A stretch of 5,304 nucleotides of DNA, taken from positions 1 through 5,304 of the forward strand of contig JAJXXG010000173.1 in NCBI GenBank assembly GCA_021781255.1, read 5' to 3'. The stretch's first letter is position 1; the number at the start of each line of letters is the position of its first letter. The translations under genes were made by a program, and so were the position numbers. The DNA is from Acidobacteriota bacterium. GTDB taxonomy: Bacteria > Acidobacteriota > Terriglobia > Terriglobales > Acidobacteriaceae. This document shows, one piece after another, positions 1 through 5,304 of this stretch. The notes under the pieces were generated by a model. That model saw nothing but the letters and a program-made list of their open reading frames with translations, did no database searches and was not told the DNA's origin.

Positions 1-647
1 CTTCGTGCAAGACGCTTGGTGCATTTGGCGGCGAGCTGCTGCCCAATGAGGGCGGCGTGCTGACCCACTGCAATGCGGGTGCGCTGGCCACCTGCGGCTA
101 CGGCACGGCCCTGGGTGTGATCCGTGCGGCAGTGGAACAGGGCAAGAATATTCATGTTTACGCCGACGAGACCCGTCCATTTCTGCAGGGAGCAAGGTTG
201 ACGGCGTGGGAACTGATGGCTGATGGCATTGATACCACTGTCATTTGCGACAACATGGCTGCCAGCCTTATGCAGGCGGGGAAGATTCAGGCAGTCGTTG
301 TTGGCGCAGACCGCATTGCGGCAAATGGCGACACAGCGAACAAGATTGGCACATACAACGTGGCCATTCTCGCCAAAGAGCACGGCATTCCCTTTTACGT
401 CGCCGCGCCCTGGTCCACAATTGACACGGCGACTCCTACCGGAGCGGCAATCCCCATCGAAGAGCGCAATGCAGTGGAAGTGACGCACCACGGCGGAAAG
501 CAGCTTACCCCGCATGGCGTGGGCATTCGCAACCCAGCCTTTGACGTAACGCCGGCGCGCTATATCACGGCCATCTTCACCGAGCGCGGTGTGTTGCGGG
601 CTCCGTATGTCGAGTCGCTGAAGGAAATGGAAGTTGCAGCCGGCTAA
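1..647 (+). CDS. mtnA: S-methyl-5-thioribose-1-phosphate isomerase, C-terminal part (5' end outside window)
   Basis: This cytoplasmic enzyme converts the aldose 5-methylthioribose-1-phosphate to the ketose 5-methylthioribulose-1-phosphate in the methionine salvage pathway. The reading frame is open from the left edge (first full codon at 3) to TAA at 645-647, giving 214 codons, roughly the last 60% of a family usually near 340-350 residues. Family signatures in order are [63 protein letters not shown] and IPIEER. The catalytic Cys (codon 69-71, in THCNAG) and Asp (codon 309-311, in [10 protein letters not shown]) are both present and exactly 80 residues apart, as in B. subtilis MtnA (Cys160/Asp240). 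The related eIF2B-alpha family shares the fold, but these motifs are specific to MtnA. Nothing looks broken. The C-terminus is followed after 24 bases by a small membrane-protein gene in the same orientation. Confidence 0.97.
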   Translation, partial: SCKTLGAFGGELLPNEGGVLTHCNAGALATCGYGTALGVIRAAVEQGKNIHVYADETRPFLQGARLTAWELMADGIDTTVICDNMAASLMQAGKIQAVVVGADRIAANGDTANKIGTYNVAILAKEHGIPFYVAAPWSTIDTATPTGAAIPIEERNAVEVTHHGGKQLTPHGVGIRNPAFDVTPARYITAIFTERGVLRAPYVESLKEMEVAAG

Positions 648-671
648 AGAAGGCGTACAGTAGTCTGTGAA

Positions 672-965
672 GTGCTTCCCCACTCCCCGGTCTTCGAACT
701 GCGGAAGAAGTCGCTGGTACGCGCCATTATGCTGTCAGTTGGCGCTCTCCTTTTGAGCCTGCGGCTTGCGGGATTTCCCCGCGTGAATGACCTGCACAGC
801 TCACACTGGCAGATTTTGTTATGGATTGTGGCGCTGTGGGGCATGACGGAGACGGCGCGTTGCCTGCGGCAGAGTTGGAACCTCTACCACGCCGGCGTGA
901 TGATTCTGCTTTACACCAACCTGATGATTCTGACGCTCATAGGCGTGCTTGCCACCTACCCATGA
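672..965 (+). CDS. Small predicted three-helix inner-membrane protein, function unknown
   Basis: I do not recognise a family. The 97-residue product has three hydrophobic segments, at about residues 17-35, 46-60 and 73-95, with a basic RKK...R cluster before the first and short polar loops (RVNDLHSSHW; ETARCLRQSWNLYH). This suggests a small integral membrane protein with its N-terminus inside. The GTG at 672 is the first possible start after the mtnA stop, in the same frame as mtnA. It lacks a well-placed Shine-Dalgarno; the nearest purine run, AAGAAGG, ends about 18 bases upstream. An ATG at 729 would remove 19 residues, including the basic cluster, so I prefer 672. The short gap suggests cotranscription or translational coupling with mtnA. 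The hydrophobic pattern and loop aromatics make a real gene more likely than chance, but there is no functional evidence. Confidence 0.65.
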   Translation: MLPHSPVFELRKKSLVRAIMLSVGALLLSLRLAGFPRVNDLHSSHWQILLWIVALWGMTETARCLRQSWNLYHAGVMILLYTNLMILTLIGVLATYP

Positions 966-977
966 CACGCAGAATCC

Positions 978-994
978 TGGAAAATTCTTTTCCA
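978..994. repeat. Perfect 7-bp inverted repeat with 3-base centre after the small membrane gene
   Basis: TGGAAAA (978-984), TTC, then TTTTCCA (988-994) form a perfect hairpin or dyad starting 13 bases past the stop codon at 963-965. The stem is mostly A:T and no clear T-run follows it, so it would be a weak intrinsic terminator at best. It could instead be an operator for the 162-base mscL upstream region. I see no convincing sigma-70 promoter in 966-1127. Confidence 0.35.
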
Positions 995-1117
995 CTTCTG
1001 TAACCCAGTGCGTGTAGGATGGGCACAACCTTAGCCCGTCCGGTTACCCGATGTGTCCGCATATCTGGTAGCAAACCAGTGCGGGGCGATGGATTGCTGA
1101 AAGAGATAGAACCTATT

Positions 1118-1123
1118 GGAGGG
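1118..1123 (+). promoter_or_regulatory. Shine-Dalgarno of mscL
   Basis: GGAGGG at 1118-1123 lies 4 bases before the ATG at 1128. It fixes the mscL start there rather than at the in-frame TTG at 1116, which overlaps the ribosome binding site. Confidence 0.85.
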
Positions 1124-1127
1124 CGCG

Positions 1128-1538
1128 ATGCTGAAAGGATTCCGGGATTTTATTCTTCGTGGAAATGTGGTTGATTTGGCCGTTGCCGTGATTTTGGGCG
1201 CAGCCTTCAACGCGATTGTCGGTTCGCTGGTGAAGGACGTGCTGAACCCGCTGATTGCCGCGACGATTGGCAAGCCGGACTTCAGTGCAGTAGTCCTTCA
1301 TTTAGGCAAAGGCGTCATTCAGATTGGCAACTTTCTGAATGCCGTGGTCGCCTTTCTGATTATCGCCGGCGTTGTGTACTTTGTGATTGTAGTGCCAATG
1401 AATGCAGTGATGGCCCGCATGAAGAAGACCGAAGCGCCTGCTCCCGAGCCGCCGCCCACCAAGGTTTGCGGAGAGTGCCTCAGCGAGATTCCGGCGGCCG
1501 CCCGCCGATGCGCGCATTGTGCCCAACTGGTGGCATAG
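1128..1538 (+). CDS. mscL: Large-conductance mechanosensitive channel MscL with C-terminal Cys4 zinc-ribbon-like tail
   Basis: MscL is a homopentameric inner-membrane channel that opens under membrane tension to release solutes on hypo-osmotic shock. The 136-residue product starts with the canonical amphipathic N-helix and pore helix (residues 1-45: FRDFILRGNVVDLAVAVILGAAF in two overlapping blocks). A short periplasmic loop (about 46-66) and TM2 (about 69-96) follow. The hydrophobic lock reads AVAV as in M. tuberculosis MscL, where E. coli has Gly22. After a basic RMKK stop-transfer and a Pro/Ala/Glu linker (about 101-111), the usual C-terminal helical bundle sequence is replaced by CGEC (114-117), LSEIPAAARR and CAHC (128-131), a CxxC-N10-CxxC pattern typical of a small zinc ribbon. 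The start is set by GGAGGG just upstream. The gene converges with the MFS gene; the stop codons are 10 bases apart. Confidence 0.97.
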   Translation: MLKGFRDFILRGNVVDLAVAVILGAAFNAIVGSLVKDVLNPLIAATIGKPDFSAVVLHLGKGVIQIGNFLNAVVAFLIIAGVVYFVIVVPMNAVMARMKKTEAPAPEPPPTKVCGECLSEIPAAARRCAHCAQLVA

Positions 1539-1570
1539 CTCGCTGCGCCTAGTCCAATCCTCGCAGCGAG
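1539..1570. terminator. 9-bp perfect inverted repeat at the mscL/MFS convergent junction, possible bidirectional terminator
   Basis: CTCGCTGCG (1539-1547) begins immediately after the mscL stop codon, and its exact reverse complement CGCAGCGAG lies at 1562-1570, with a 14-base loop. The right arm falls inside the last codons of the opposing MFS gene. The position suits a shared transcript end for two convergent genes. Neither strand has a U-tract after the stem, so it is not a classical intrinsic terminator. It may act as a 3'-end stabiliser or with Rho. Confidence 0.5.
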
Positions 1571-2853
1571 GGCGAGGACAGATAGAAGCCAACAAAGCCC
1601 AACGCGGCCACGCCGGACATCATTGCCAGCGCGTGGCCCGTGGGAATGTGGCGCGAGAGTATGCCGGCCAGCAGCGAACCCAGAGGAGGCAGGCCGAGAA
1701 AGCTGGTTGCATAGATGCTCATCATGCGGCCTCGCATTTCATCAGATGAGAGATGCTGCAGGCTCACGTTGAAGCAGGAGATCATCAGGATTCCGTTGAA
1801 ACCTTCCACGAAGGCCAGGCACGCTGAAAGCGTGAAGCTGTATGAGTAACAAAATCCAATAATTGCTAAGAAAAACAGGATCCCGCAGACGGTGAGCACC
1901 TGGCCCCGGCGACGAATCACGCCCATCACGGCCACAGTCATTGCACCAAGGACCGCGCCCAGCCCGGAGCAGGCCATCAGCCAGCCTAGCCCGCTTGCGC
2001 CTACCTTTAGCTGCACTTTAGCGAAAAACGGGATGAAGGTGAGAAAAGGAATACCCAGAAAGCTGACAACCGCCGTCATGCAGACGAGTACCCGCATCTG
2101 CCGTTCGCTGTGCAGGTATGTGAAGCCGCTGCGCAAACTTTGCCACACGCTTTCGTGATGGCCGCGTACTTGCTCGGGATAGCGAATGCGGGTCAGCGCC
2201 CAGATGACACCGAGAAAGCTGAAGCCATTAAGGAAGAAGTTGCCTGCAACGCCGAAGATGGCCATCGCGTAACCGCCCAGTGTAGGCCCCAGGATGCGCG
2301 ACATGTTGAATTGCGCCGAGTTGAGTGCGATGGCATTTGTCAGATCTTCGCTTTCCACCAGCCGCGGCACCATCGCCTGGTAACTGGGCGCGTTCATGGA
2401 CATGGTGATGCCATTGAGGCAGGCAATAAGCGCCACCTCCCATACGGTGATGACCTTGAGCCAGGCAAGCGTGGCCAGCACAAAGGCCAGGACCATCATG
2501 ATGGTTTGCGTGGTGAGCAGCAGACGGCGCTTGTCCAGGCGATCCGCGAAGACTCCACCGAAGAGCGTGAAGAAGAGGAATGGGATGGAGCCCGCAAAAC
2601 CAACAAAGCCCAGCCAGAATGACGAATTGGTGAGCAGCAGCACGAGCCAGCCGCGCGCCACATTCTCCATCCAGGAGCCAATGTTCGAAAGGAAGTTTCC
2701 GCTCCAGAAGAGGCGGAAGTTGCGATTGCGCAGGGCGCGCACCGGCGCGGGAAAGCGGATGCGCTCGTCGACTACCGGCATTGCAGCCAGTTCCGCGAAA
2801 GCCATCTCGTCCGCCTGCCGCGGATCTTGTTCCGGCTGCATCTGGCCGCTCAA
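1549..2853 (-). CDS. MFS transporter, MFS_3 / enterobactin-exporter (EntS)-like
   Basis: This 434-residue inner-membrane protein of the major facilitator superfamily probably exports a small molecule by proton antiport. It has about 12 hydrophobic segments. The first follows ALRNRNFRLFWSGNFLSNIG (residues 40-59), the typical MFS_3 N-terminal signature. Motif A is GGVFADRLDKRR (99-110), in the cytoplasmic loop between TM2 and TM3. A central loop (about 220-245, RYPEQVRGHHESVW) separates the two halves, and RGRMMSIY with GLPPLGSLLAG marks the C-terminal half. About 37 charged, non-membrane residues precede TM1. I prefer the TTG start at 2853 because GAGGAG lies 6 bases upstream on this strand; the ATG four codons later is too far from it. 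EntS-type proteins export siderophores and relatives export drugs, but no biosynthetic gene is nearby, so the substrate is unknown. It is divergent from the peptidase gene. Confidence 0.94.
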   Translation of the reverse strand: MSGQMQPEQDPRQADEMAFAELAAMPVVDERIRFPAPVRALRNRNFRLFWSGNFLSNIGSWMENVARGWLVLLLTNSSFWLGFVGFAGSIPFLFFTLFGGVFADRLDKRRLLLTTQTIMMVLAFVLATLAWLKVITVWEVALIACLNGITMSMNAPSYQAMVPRLVESEDLTNAIALNSAQFNMSRILGPTLGGYAMAIFGVAGNFFLNGFSFLGVIWALTRIRYPEQVRGHHESVWQSLRSGFTYLHSERQMRVLVCMTAVVSFLGIPFLTFIPFFAKVQLKVGASGLGWLMACSGLGAVLGAMTVAVMGVIRRRGQVLTVCGILFFLAIIGFCYSYSFTLSACLAFVEGFNGILMISCFNVSLQHLSSDEMRGRMMSIYATSFLGLPPLGSLLAGILSRHIPTGHALAMMSGVAALGFVGFYLSSPSLRGLD

Positions 2854-2859
2854 AATCGT

Positions 2860-2865
2860 CTCCTC
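2860..2865 (-). promoter_or_regulatory. Shine-Dalgarno supporting a TTG start for the MFS gene
   Basis: On the minus strand GAGGAG (plus-strand CTCCTC at 2860-2865) is 6 bases from the TTG at 2853-2851 and 18 bases from the next in-frame ATG (2841-2839). This favours the non-ATG start. Confidence 0.7.
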
Positions 2866-2926
2866 GCCCAGTCTAGTGTAAGCTGAACTCCATGGTTGCG
2901 GCGGCTCCCTCTGAGCCCTGCACGCC

Positions 2927-2958
2927 TGAAATCTTCGCGCTCACGCGTCTTGAAATCT
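2927..2958. repeat. 8-bp direct repeat in the divergent MFS/peptidase intergenic region
   Basis: TGAAATCT occurs at 2927-2934 and again at 2951-2958, 24 bases apart start to start, in the only region that can hold promoters for both divergent genes. It could be a two-site operator or chance. The TTGAAA at 2950-2955 resembles a -35 element but has no matching -10 at the right spacing. Confidence 0.25.
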
Positions 2959-2975
2959 GGCCGCGATGAAGCCCC

Positions 2976-2981
2976 GGAGGG
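2976..2981 (+). promoter_or_regulatory. Shine-Dalgarno deciding the peptidase start
   Basis: GGAGGG at 2976-2981 precedes the ATG at 2993 by 11 bases, a little long but usable. The earlier in-frame ATG at 2966 has no Shine-Dalgarno, and the GGAGGG would lie inside its coding sequence. Confidence 0.55.
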
Positions 2982-2992
2982 TCTGCTTTTTC

Positions 2993-5128
2993 ATGCGCAA
3001 TCGTACCTTCTTCGTTGCCCTTCTAATGGCCGCGCTCGCGATTGCCTGCGCACTAACCGCCCAAGAGATTCGCAACACGCAAGCACGCGGTTCACTGGCC
3101 TCGGCAAACGAGGCTGCGATTGAAAATGTATTCCTCGCCGTGCCCAGTGCACGTCTGGCAGGCGAGGAGTTGAAGACCCTGACTGCGCAACCCCATGTCG
3201 CTGGTACGCCGGAAGATCATGCAACAGCACTCTACGTCGCGCGCAAGTTTCGCGAGGCCGGCCTGGAGACCAAGATTGTTTCTTATCGGGTTCTGCTTGA
3301 CTGGCCAAAGGACGAGCAGGTGGAGGCCTACAACGCAGCGGGCAAACTACTGATGACTGGGCCCACGCGCGAGCATGTTTCGCACGACCCCTACCAGGAC
3401 AATCCGAAGATCGTCATGCCCTTTAACGCGTCCGCGGGCTCGGGCGATGTGACTGCCCCGGTGGTCTATGCCAATTACGGCCGACTGGAAGACTTTAACA
3501 AGCTGGCCGCAGAGCATATTGATCTTCACGGCAAAATCGTCATTGCGCGCTATGGCGCCAATTTTCGCGGAGTGAAGGTCTATCTTGCCGAGCAGCGCGG
3601 AGCGGTGGGCGTGCTCATCTACTCTGATCCGCACGACGATGGCTACTATCGCGGGGACCCTTATCCGAACGGCCCATGGCGTCCGGCTCTGGGCGTGCAG
3701 CGCGGGTCTGTGCAATATCTCTTCAAATACCCGGGGGACCCCGAAACACCCGGATTTGCCTCGACGCCGGACCTGCCGGACTCGCGTCGCATGAACCCCG
3801 AAGGCAACCAGCCGCATATCATCTCCATCCCGCTCAGTTACCACGATGCCTCGCCTATTTTGCGCGCGCTGAAGGGCCCGGACGTACCAAAGGGGTGGCA
3901 AGGCGCGCTGCCCTTCCGCTATCACATTGGCGGCACTGGCGCAGTGCGCGTGCATCTTGTCTCCAAGCAGGATTACGAGCGCAGGTTGATTTGGGACGTG
4001 ATTGGCAAGGTAAAGGGGTCTGAGTTCCCAAATGAGTGGGTCGTGGCGGGAAATCATCGCGATGCATGGACCTTCGGCGCGGTGGATCCGAACAGCGGCA
4101 CAGCTGCCATGCTGGAAGCCGTGCACGGCATCGGCGCGCTTCTCAAGCAGGGCTGGCGGCCCAAACGTACCATGGTCTTCTGTAGCTGGGATGGAGAAGA
4201 GGAAGGCCTGATTGGATCCACTGAATGGGTTGAGCAAAACAGTGCGCTCATGTCACACGCCGTGGCCTATTTCAACACGGACGTTGGAGTCTCCGGCCCC
4301 AATTTTGGCGCAGCAGCGGTTCCTTCGCTCAAGCAGTTCGTTCGCAACGTGACCAAGGCCGTACCCAGCCCGCTGGGGGGAACGGTGTTTGACGAATGGC
4401 GTCTTCATCAGGCTGGAAACCCACAGGATGCAAACGAGCACCGCGGCTCCAACACACTGACCGCACAGGGTGACCATGTGCGCGTAAGCGATCTGGGCTC
4501 CGGTTCGGACTTCACGCCGTTCCTCCAGCATTCCGGTGTACCCTCAACGGATATTGGGTCGCACGGCCCCTACGGTGTTTATCATTCTGCCTTCGATGAC
4601 TATGCATGGTTTGTGATGAACGCCGATCCACACTTTCTCTATGAGCAGGAGATGGCGCGGATCTTCGGGATGGAGGCCTTGCGCATGGCCGATACTCAGG
4701 TTCTTCCCTACAACTACGAGGCCTATGCGGCTGCAATCAGGCGCTATCTGGATGTCGCCAGCCACAAAGCCGACGATGAGGGCCTGCAACTCGACTTTAA
4801 GCAGGCCGAGGCCGCCGATGCCCGCTTTGCTGCTTCTGCACGTAAAGTACATGAGCTGGAGCAAAATCCGCCCGCGGACCCCGTGGCGCTGAACCAGCAC
4901 TTGCGCGACGTGGAAGCAGATCTGCTTTCGCCAGCGGGACTGCCCAACCGACCTTGGTTCAAGCACACGATCTACGCGCCGGGCGAATACACCGGCTACT
5001 CTGCCGTCGTCATTCCGGGAGTGAACGAGGCCATTGACGCCAGGAAGCCGGAAGTGGCCCAGGAGCAACTGAATGTGCTGGCCCAGGCTCTGGACCGAGC
5101 TGCGCAAACCCTTGATTCGGCGCAGTGA
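2993..5128 (+). CDS. Secreted M28B zinc metallopeptidase, glutamate carboxypeptidase II-like
   Basis: This di-zinc aminopeptidase/carboxypeptidase probably trims peptides outside the cytoplasm. From the ATG at 2993 it has 711 residues, close to human GCPII (750). A signal peptide covers residues 1 to about 20-23 (RNR, hydrophobic core, then ACALTAQ). A protease-associated domain follows at about 150-270 (HGKIVIARYG, GAVGVLIYSDP), then the M28 domain at about 330-560 and a TfR-like dimerisation domain at about 570-708 (LPYNYEAY, LPNRPWFKHTIYAP). All metal ligands are visible: His355 (NHRDAW), bridging Asp365 (VDPNSG), Glu403, Asp430 (NTD) and His531 (YHSAFDD), with Glu402 as catalytic base (WDGEEEG). 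It is thus an active enzyme, unlike transferrin receptor. Glu411 and Glu414 match the GCPII calcium ligands. The GCPII Arg534/Arg536 and Lys699 positions are not conserved, so N-acetyl-aspartyl-glutamate specificity should not be assumed. The ATG at 2966 (720 residues) is an alternative start. Confidence 0.95.
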   Translation: MRNRTFFVALLMAALAIACALTAQEIRNTQARGSLASANEAAIENVFLAVPSARLAGEELKTLTAQPHVAGTPEDHATALYVARKFREAGLETKIVSYRVLLDWPKDEQVEAYNAAGKLLMTGPTREHVSHDPYQDNPKIVMPFNASAGSGDVTAPVVYANYGRLEDFNKLAAEHIDLHGKIVIARYGANFRGVKVYLAEQRGAVGVLIYSDPHDDGYYRGDPYPNGPWRPALGVQRGSVQYLFKYPGDPETPGFASTPDLPDSRRMNPEGNQPHIISIPLSYHDASPILRALKGPDVPKGWQGALPFRYHIGGTGAVRVHLVSKQDYERRLIWDVIGKVKGSEFPNEWVVAGNHRDAWTFGAVDPNSGTAAMLEAVHGIGALLKQGWRPKRTMVFCSWDGEEEGLIGSTEWVEQNSALMSHAVAYFNTDVGVSGPNFGAAAVPSLKQFVRNVTKAVPSPLGGTVFDEWRLHQAGNPQDANEHRGSNTLTAQGDHVRVSDLGSGSDFTPFLQHSGVPSTDIGSHGPYGVYHSAFDDYAWFVMNADPHFLYEQEMARIFGMEALRMADTQVLPYNYEAYAAAIRRYLDVASHKADDEGLQLDFKQAEAADARFAASARKVHELEQNPPADPVALNQHLRDVEADLLSPAGLPNRPWFKHTIYAPGEYTGYSAVVIPGVNEAIDARKPEVAQEQLNVLAQALDRAAQTLDSAQ

Positions 5129-5130
5129 AA

Positions 5131-5145
5131 GTGCCTGTGGGGCAC
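5131..5145 (+). repeat. Short stem-loop just after the peptidase stop
   Basis: GTGCC (5131-5135), a TGTGG loop, and GGCAC (5141-5145) form a 5-bp GC-rich hairpin 2 bases after the TGA. No T-run follows (the next bases are CTGAAAACAAGG), so it is only a weak terminator candidate. Confidence 0.3.
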
Positions 5146-5188
5146 CTGAAAACAAGGCTGCAATTCGTCGGATTCAGGGCGCGTCCAA

Positions 5189-5204
5189 TGTGATGTGCAT
5201 CACG
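5189..5204. promoter_or_regulatory. CRP/FNR-family-like operator palindrome
   Basis: TGTGA-N6-TCACG at 5189-5204 matches the classical CRP consensus TGTGA-N6-TCACA in 9 of 10 fixed positions. Its core, GTGATG-TG-CATCAC (5190-5203), is a perfect 6-bp dyad. Immediately downstream are a poor -35 candidate, TTGTTG (5206-5211), and, after 17 bases, a -10-like TGTAAG (5229-5234). A start of transcription near 5238-5241 would place the dyad centre at about -42 to -45, close to a class II activator position. It would regulate the gene starting at 5264. This is a sequence match only; the cognate regulator is not in the window. Confidence 0.45.
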
Positions 5205-5252
5205 CTTGTTGGCCTGAATGGTTGACCCTGTAAGCGCACACTCGTATCGTTG

Positions 5253-5256
5253 AAGG
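5253..5256 (+). promoter_or_regulatory. Shine-Dalgarno of the gene at the right edge
   Basis: AAGG within GAAGGTG (5252-5258) is 7 bases before the ATG at 5264. This is a normal spacing and is the main support for a gene starting there. Confidence 0.55.
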
Positions 5257-5263
5257 TGTTGCT

Positions 5264-5304
5264 ATGAAAACTTCCTCCAGTTCGCTCCGCATCGGAATCG
5301 CGGT
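5264..5304 (+). CDS. Start of an unidentified gene, truncated by the window edge
   Basis: Only 13 complete codons are visible, reading MKTSSSSLRIGIA, with Val next. The Lys/Ser/Arg-containing start turning hydrophobic (IGIAV) could be the n-region and early core of a signal peptide or a membrane anchor, but the family cannot be told. Support comes from the Shine-Dalgarno 7 bases upstream and a 135-base leader after the peptidase gene that holds the CRP-like palindrome, so the gene probably has its own promoter. Confidence 0.55.
   Translation, partial: MKTSSSSLRIGIA

Noticed and set aside
821..1003. A 60-codon plus-strand frame overlapping the small membrane-protein gene
   Set aside because: It overlaps the more credible 672-965 frame. 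The product is Asp/Arg-rich with no domain, and there is no ribosome binding site.
1065..1079. CTGGT-AGCAA-ACCAG hairpin upstream of mscL
   Set aside because: A 5-bp stem with a 5-base loop and no T-run is common by chance in this composition.
2110..2622. A 170-codon plus-strand open frame opposite the MFS gene
   Set aside because: The translation is low-complexity charged sequence with no hydrophobic or domain pattern, while the minus-strand MFS protein has clear family motifs.
3038..3055. A lipobox-like LAIAC at the end of the peptidase signal sequence
   Set aside because: Position -3 is Ala rather than Leu/Val/Ile, so it is a poor match. An ordinary signal peptidase I site nearby is at least as likely, and lipoprotein anchoring is left open rather than called.
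3347..4237. A 296-codon open frame on the minus strand inside the peptidase gene
   Set aside because: It lies entirely antisense to a well-supported M28B gene. Its product has no recognisable motif and is rich in His/Arg/Ala, as expected from the codon bias of the opposite strand.
4544..5155. A 203-codon minus-strand open frame over the 3' half of the peptidase gene
   Set aside because: It is antisense to the conserved dimerisation domain, has no Shine-Dalgarno or family motif, and is best explained as a shadow.
5222..5250. TTGACC-N17-TATCGT, a good-looking sigma-70 promoter
   Set aside because: Its transcription start would fall near 5257, after the AAGG Shine-Dalgarno at 5253-5256 and only about 7 bases before the ATG, so it would give a nearly leaderless message. 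The TTGTTG-N17-TGTAAG pair fits the gene better despite the weaker boxes.

Overview
The window reads as an ordinary stretch of a moderately GC-rich bacterial chromosome, densely coded, with six genes. The organism is most likely an acidobacterium (Terriglobia/Acidobacteriaceae type). This is an inference from three things: a secreted glutamate-carboxypeptidase-II-like M28 peptidase with its dimerisation domain, an MscL carrying a C-terminal zinc-ribbon-like tail, and the style of the MFS protein. There is no rRNA or other marker gene to prove it.

Layout: (1) positions 1-647, + strand, the C-terminal two thirds of mtnA (methylthioribose-1-phosphate isomerase, methionine salvage), cut by the window edge. 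(2) 672-965, +, a small three-helix membrane protein of unknown function, 24 bases after mtnA and in the same frame. (3) 1128-1538, +, mscL, a large-conductance mechanosensitive channel with a Cys4 tail. (4) 1549-2853, - strand, an MFS_3/EntS-like exporter that converges on mscL with only 10 bases between stop codons; a 9-bp inverted repeat covers the junction. (5) 2993-5128, +, a secreted M28B zinc peptidase with signal peptide, PA domain, catalytic domain and TfR-like dimerisation domain, divergent from the MFS gene. (6) 5264 to the right edge, +, the first codons of another gene. It has a clear ribosome binding site, and a CRP/FNR-type palindrome lies about 60 bases upstream.

The genes do not form an obvious pathway. 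mtnA and the small membrane protein may be cotranscribed. The others look like independent housekeeping, envelope or nutrition genes: osmotic safety valve, export, and extracytoplasmic peptide degradation. I see no tRNA, rRNA, CRISPR array, insertion sequence, phage gene or toxin-antitoxin pair. There is no sign of a new multi-gene system. The points most worth a second look are the MscL tail, the convergent stem-loop, the CRP-like site, and the altered substrate-pocket residues of the peptidase.
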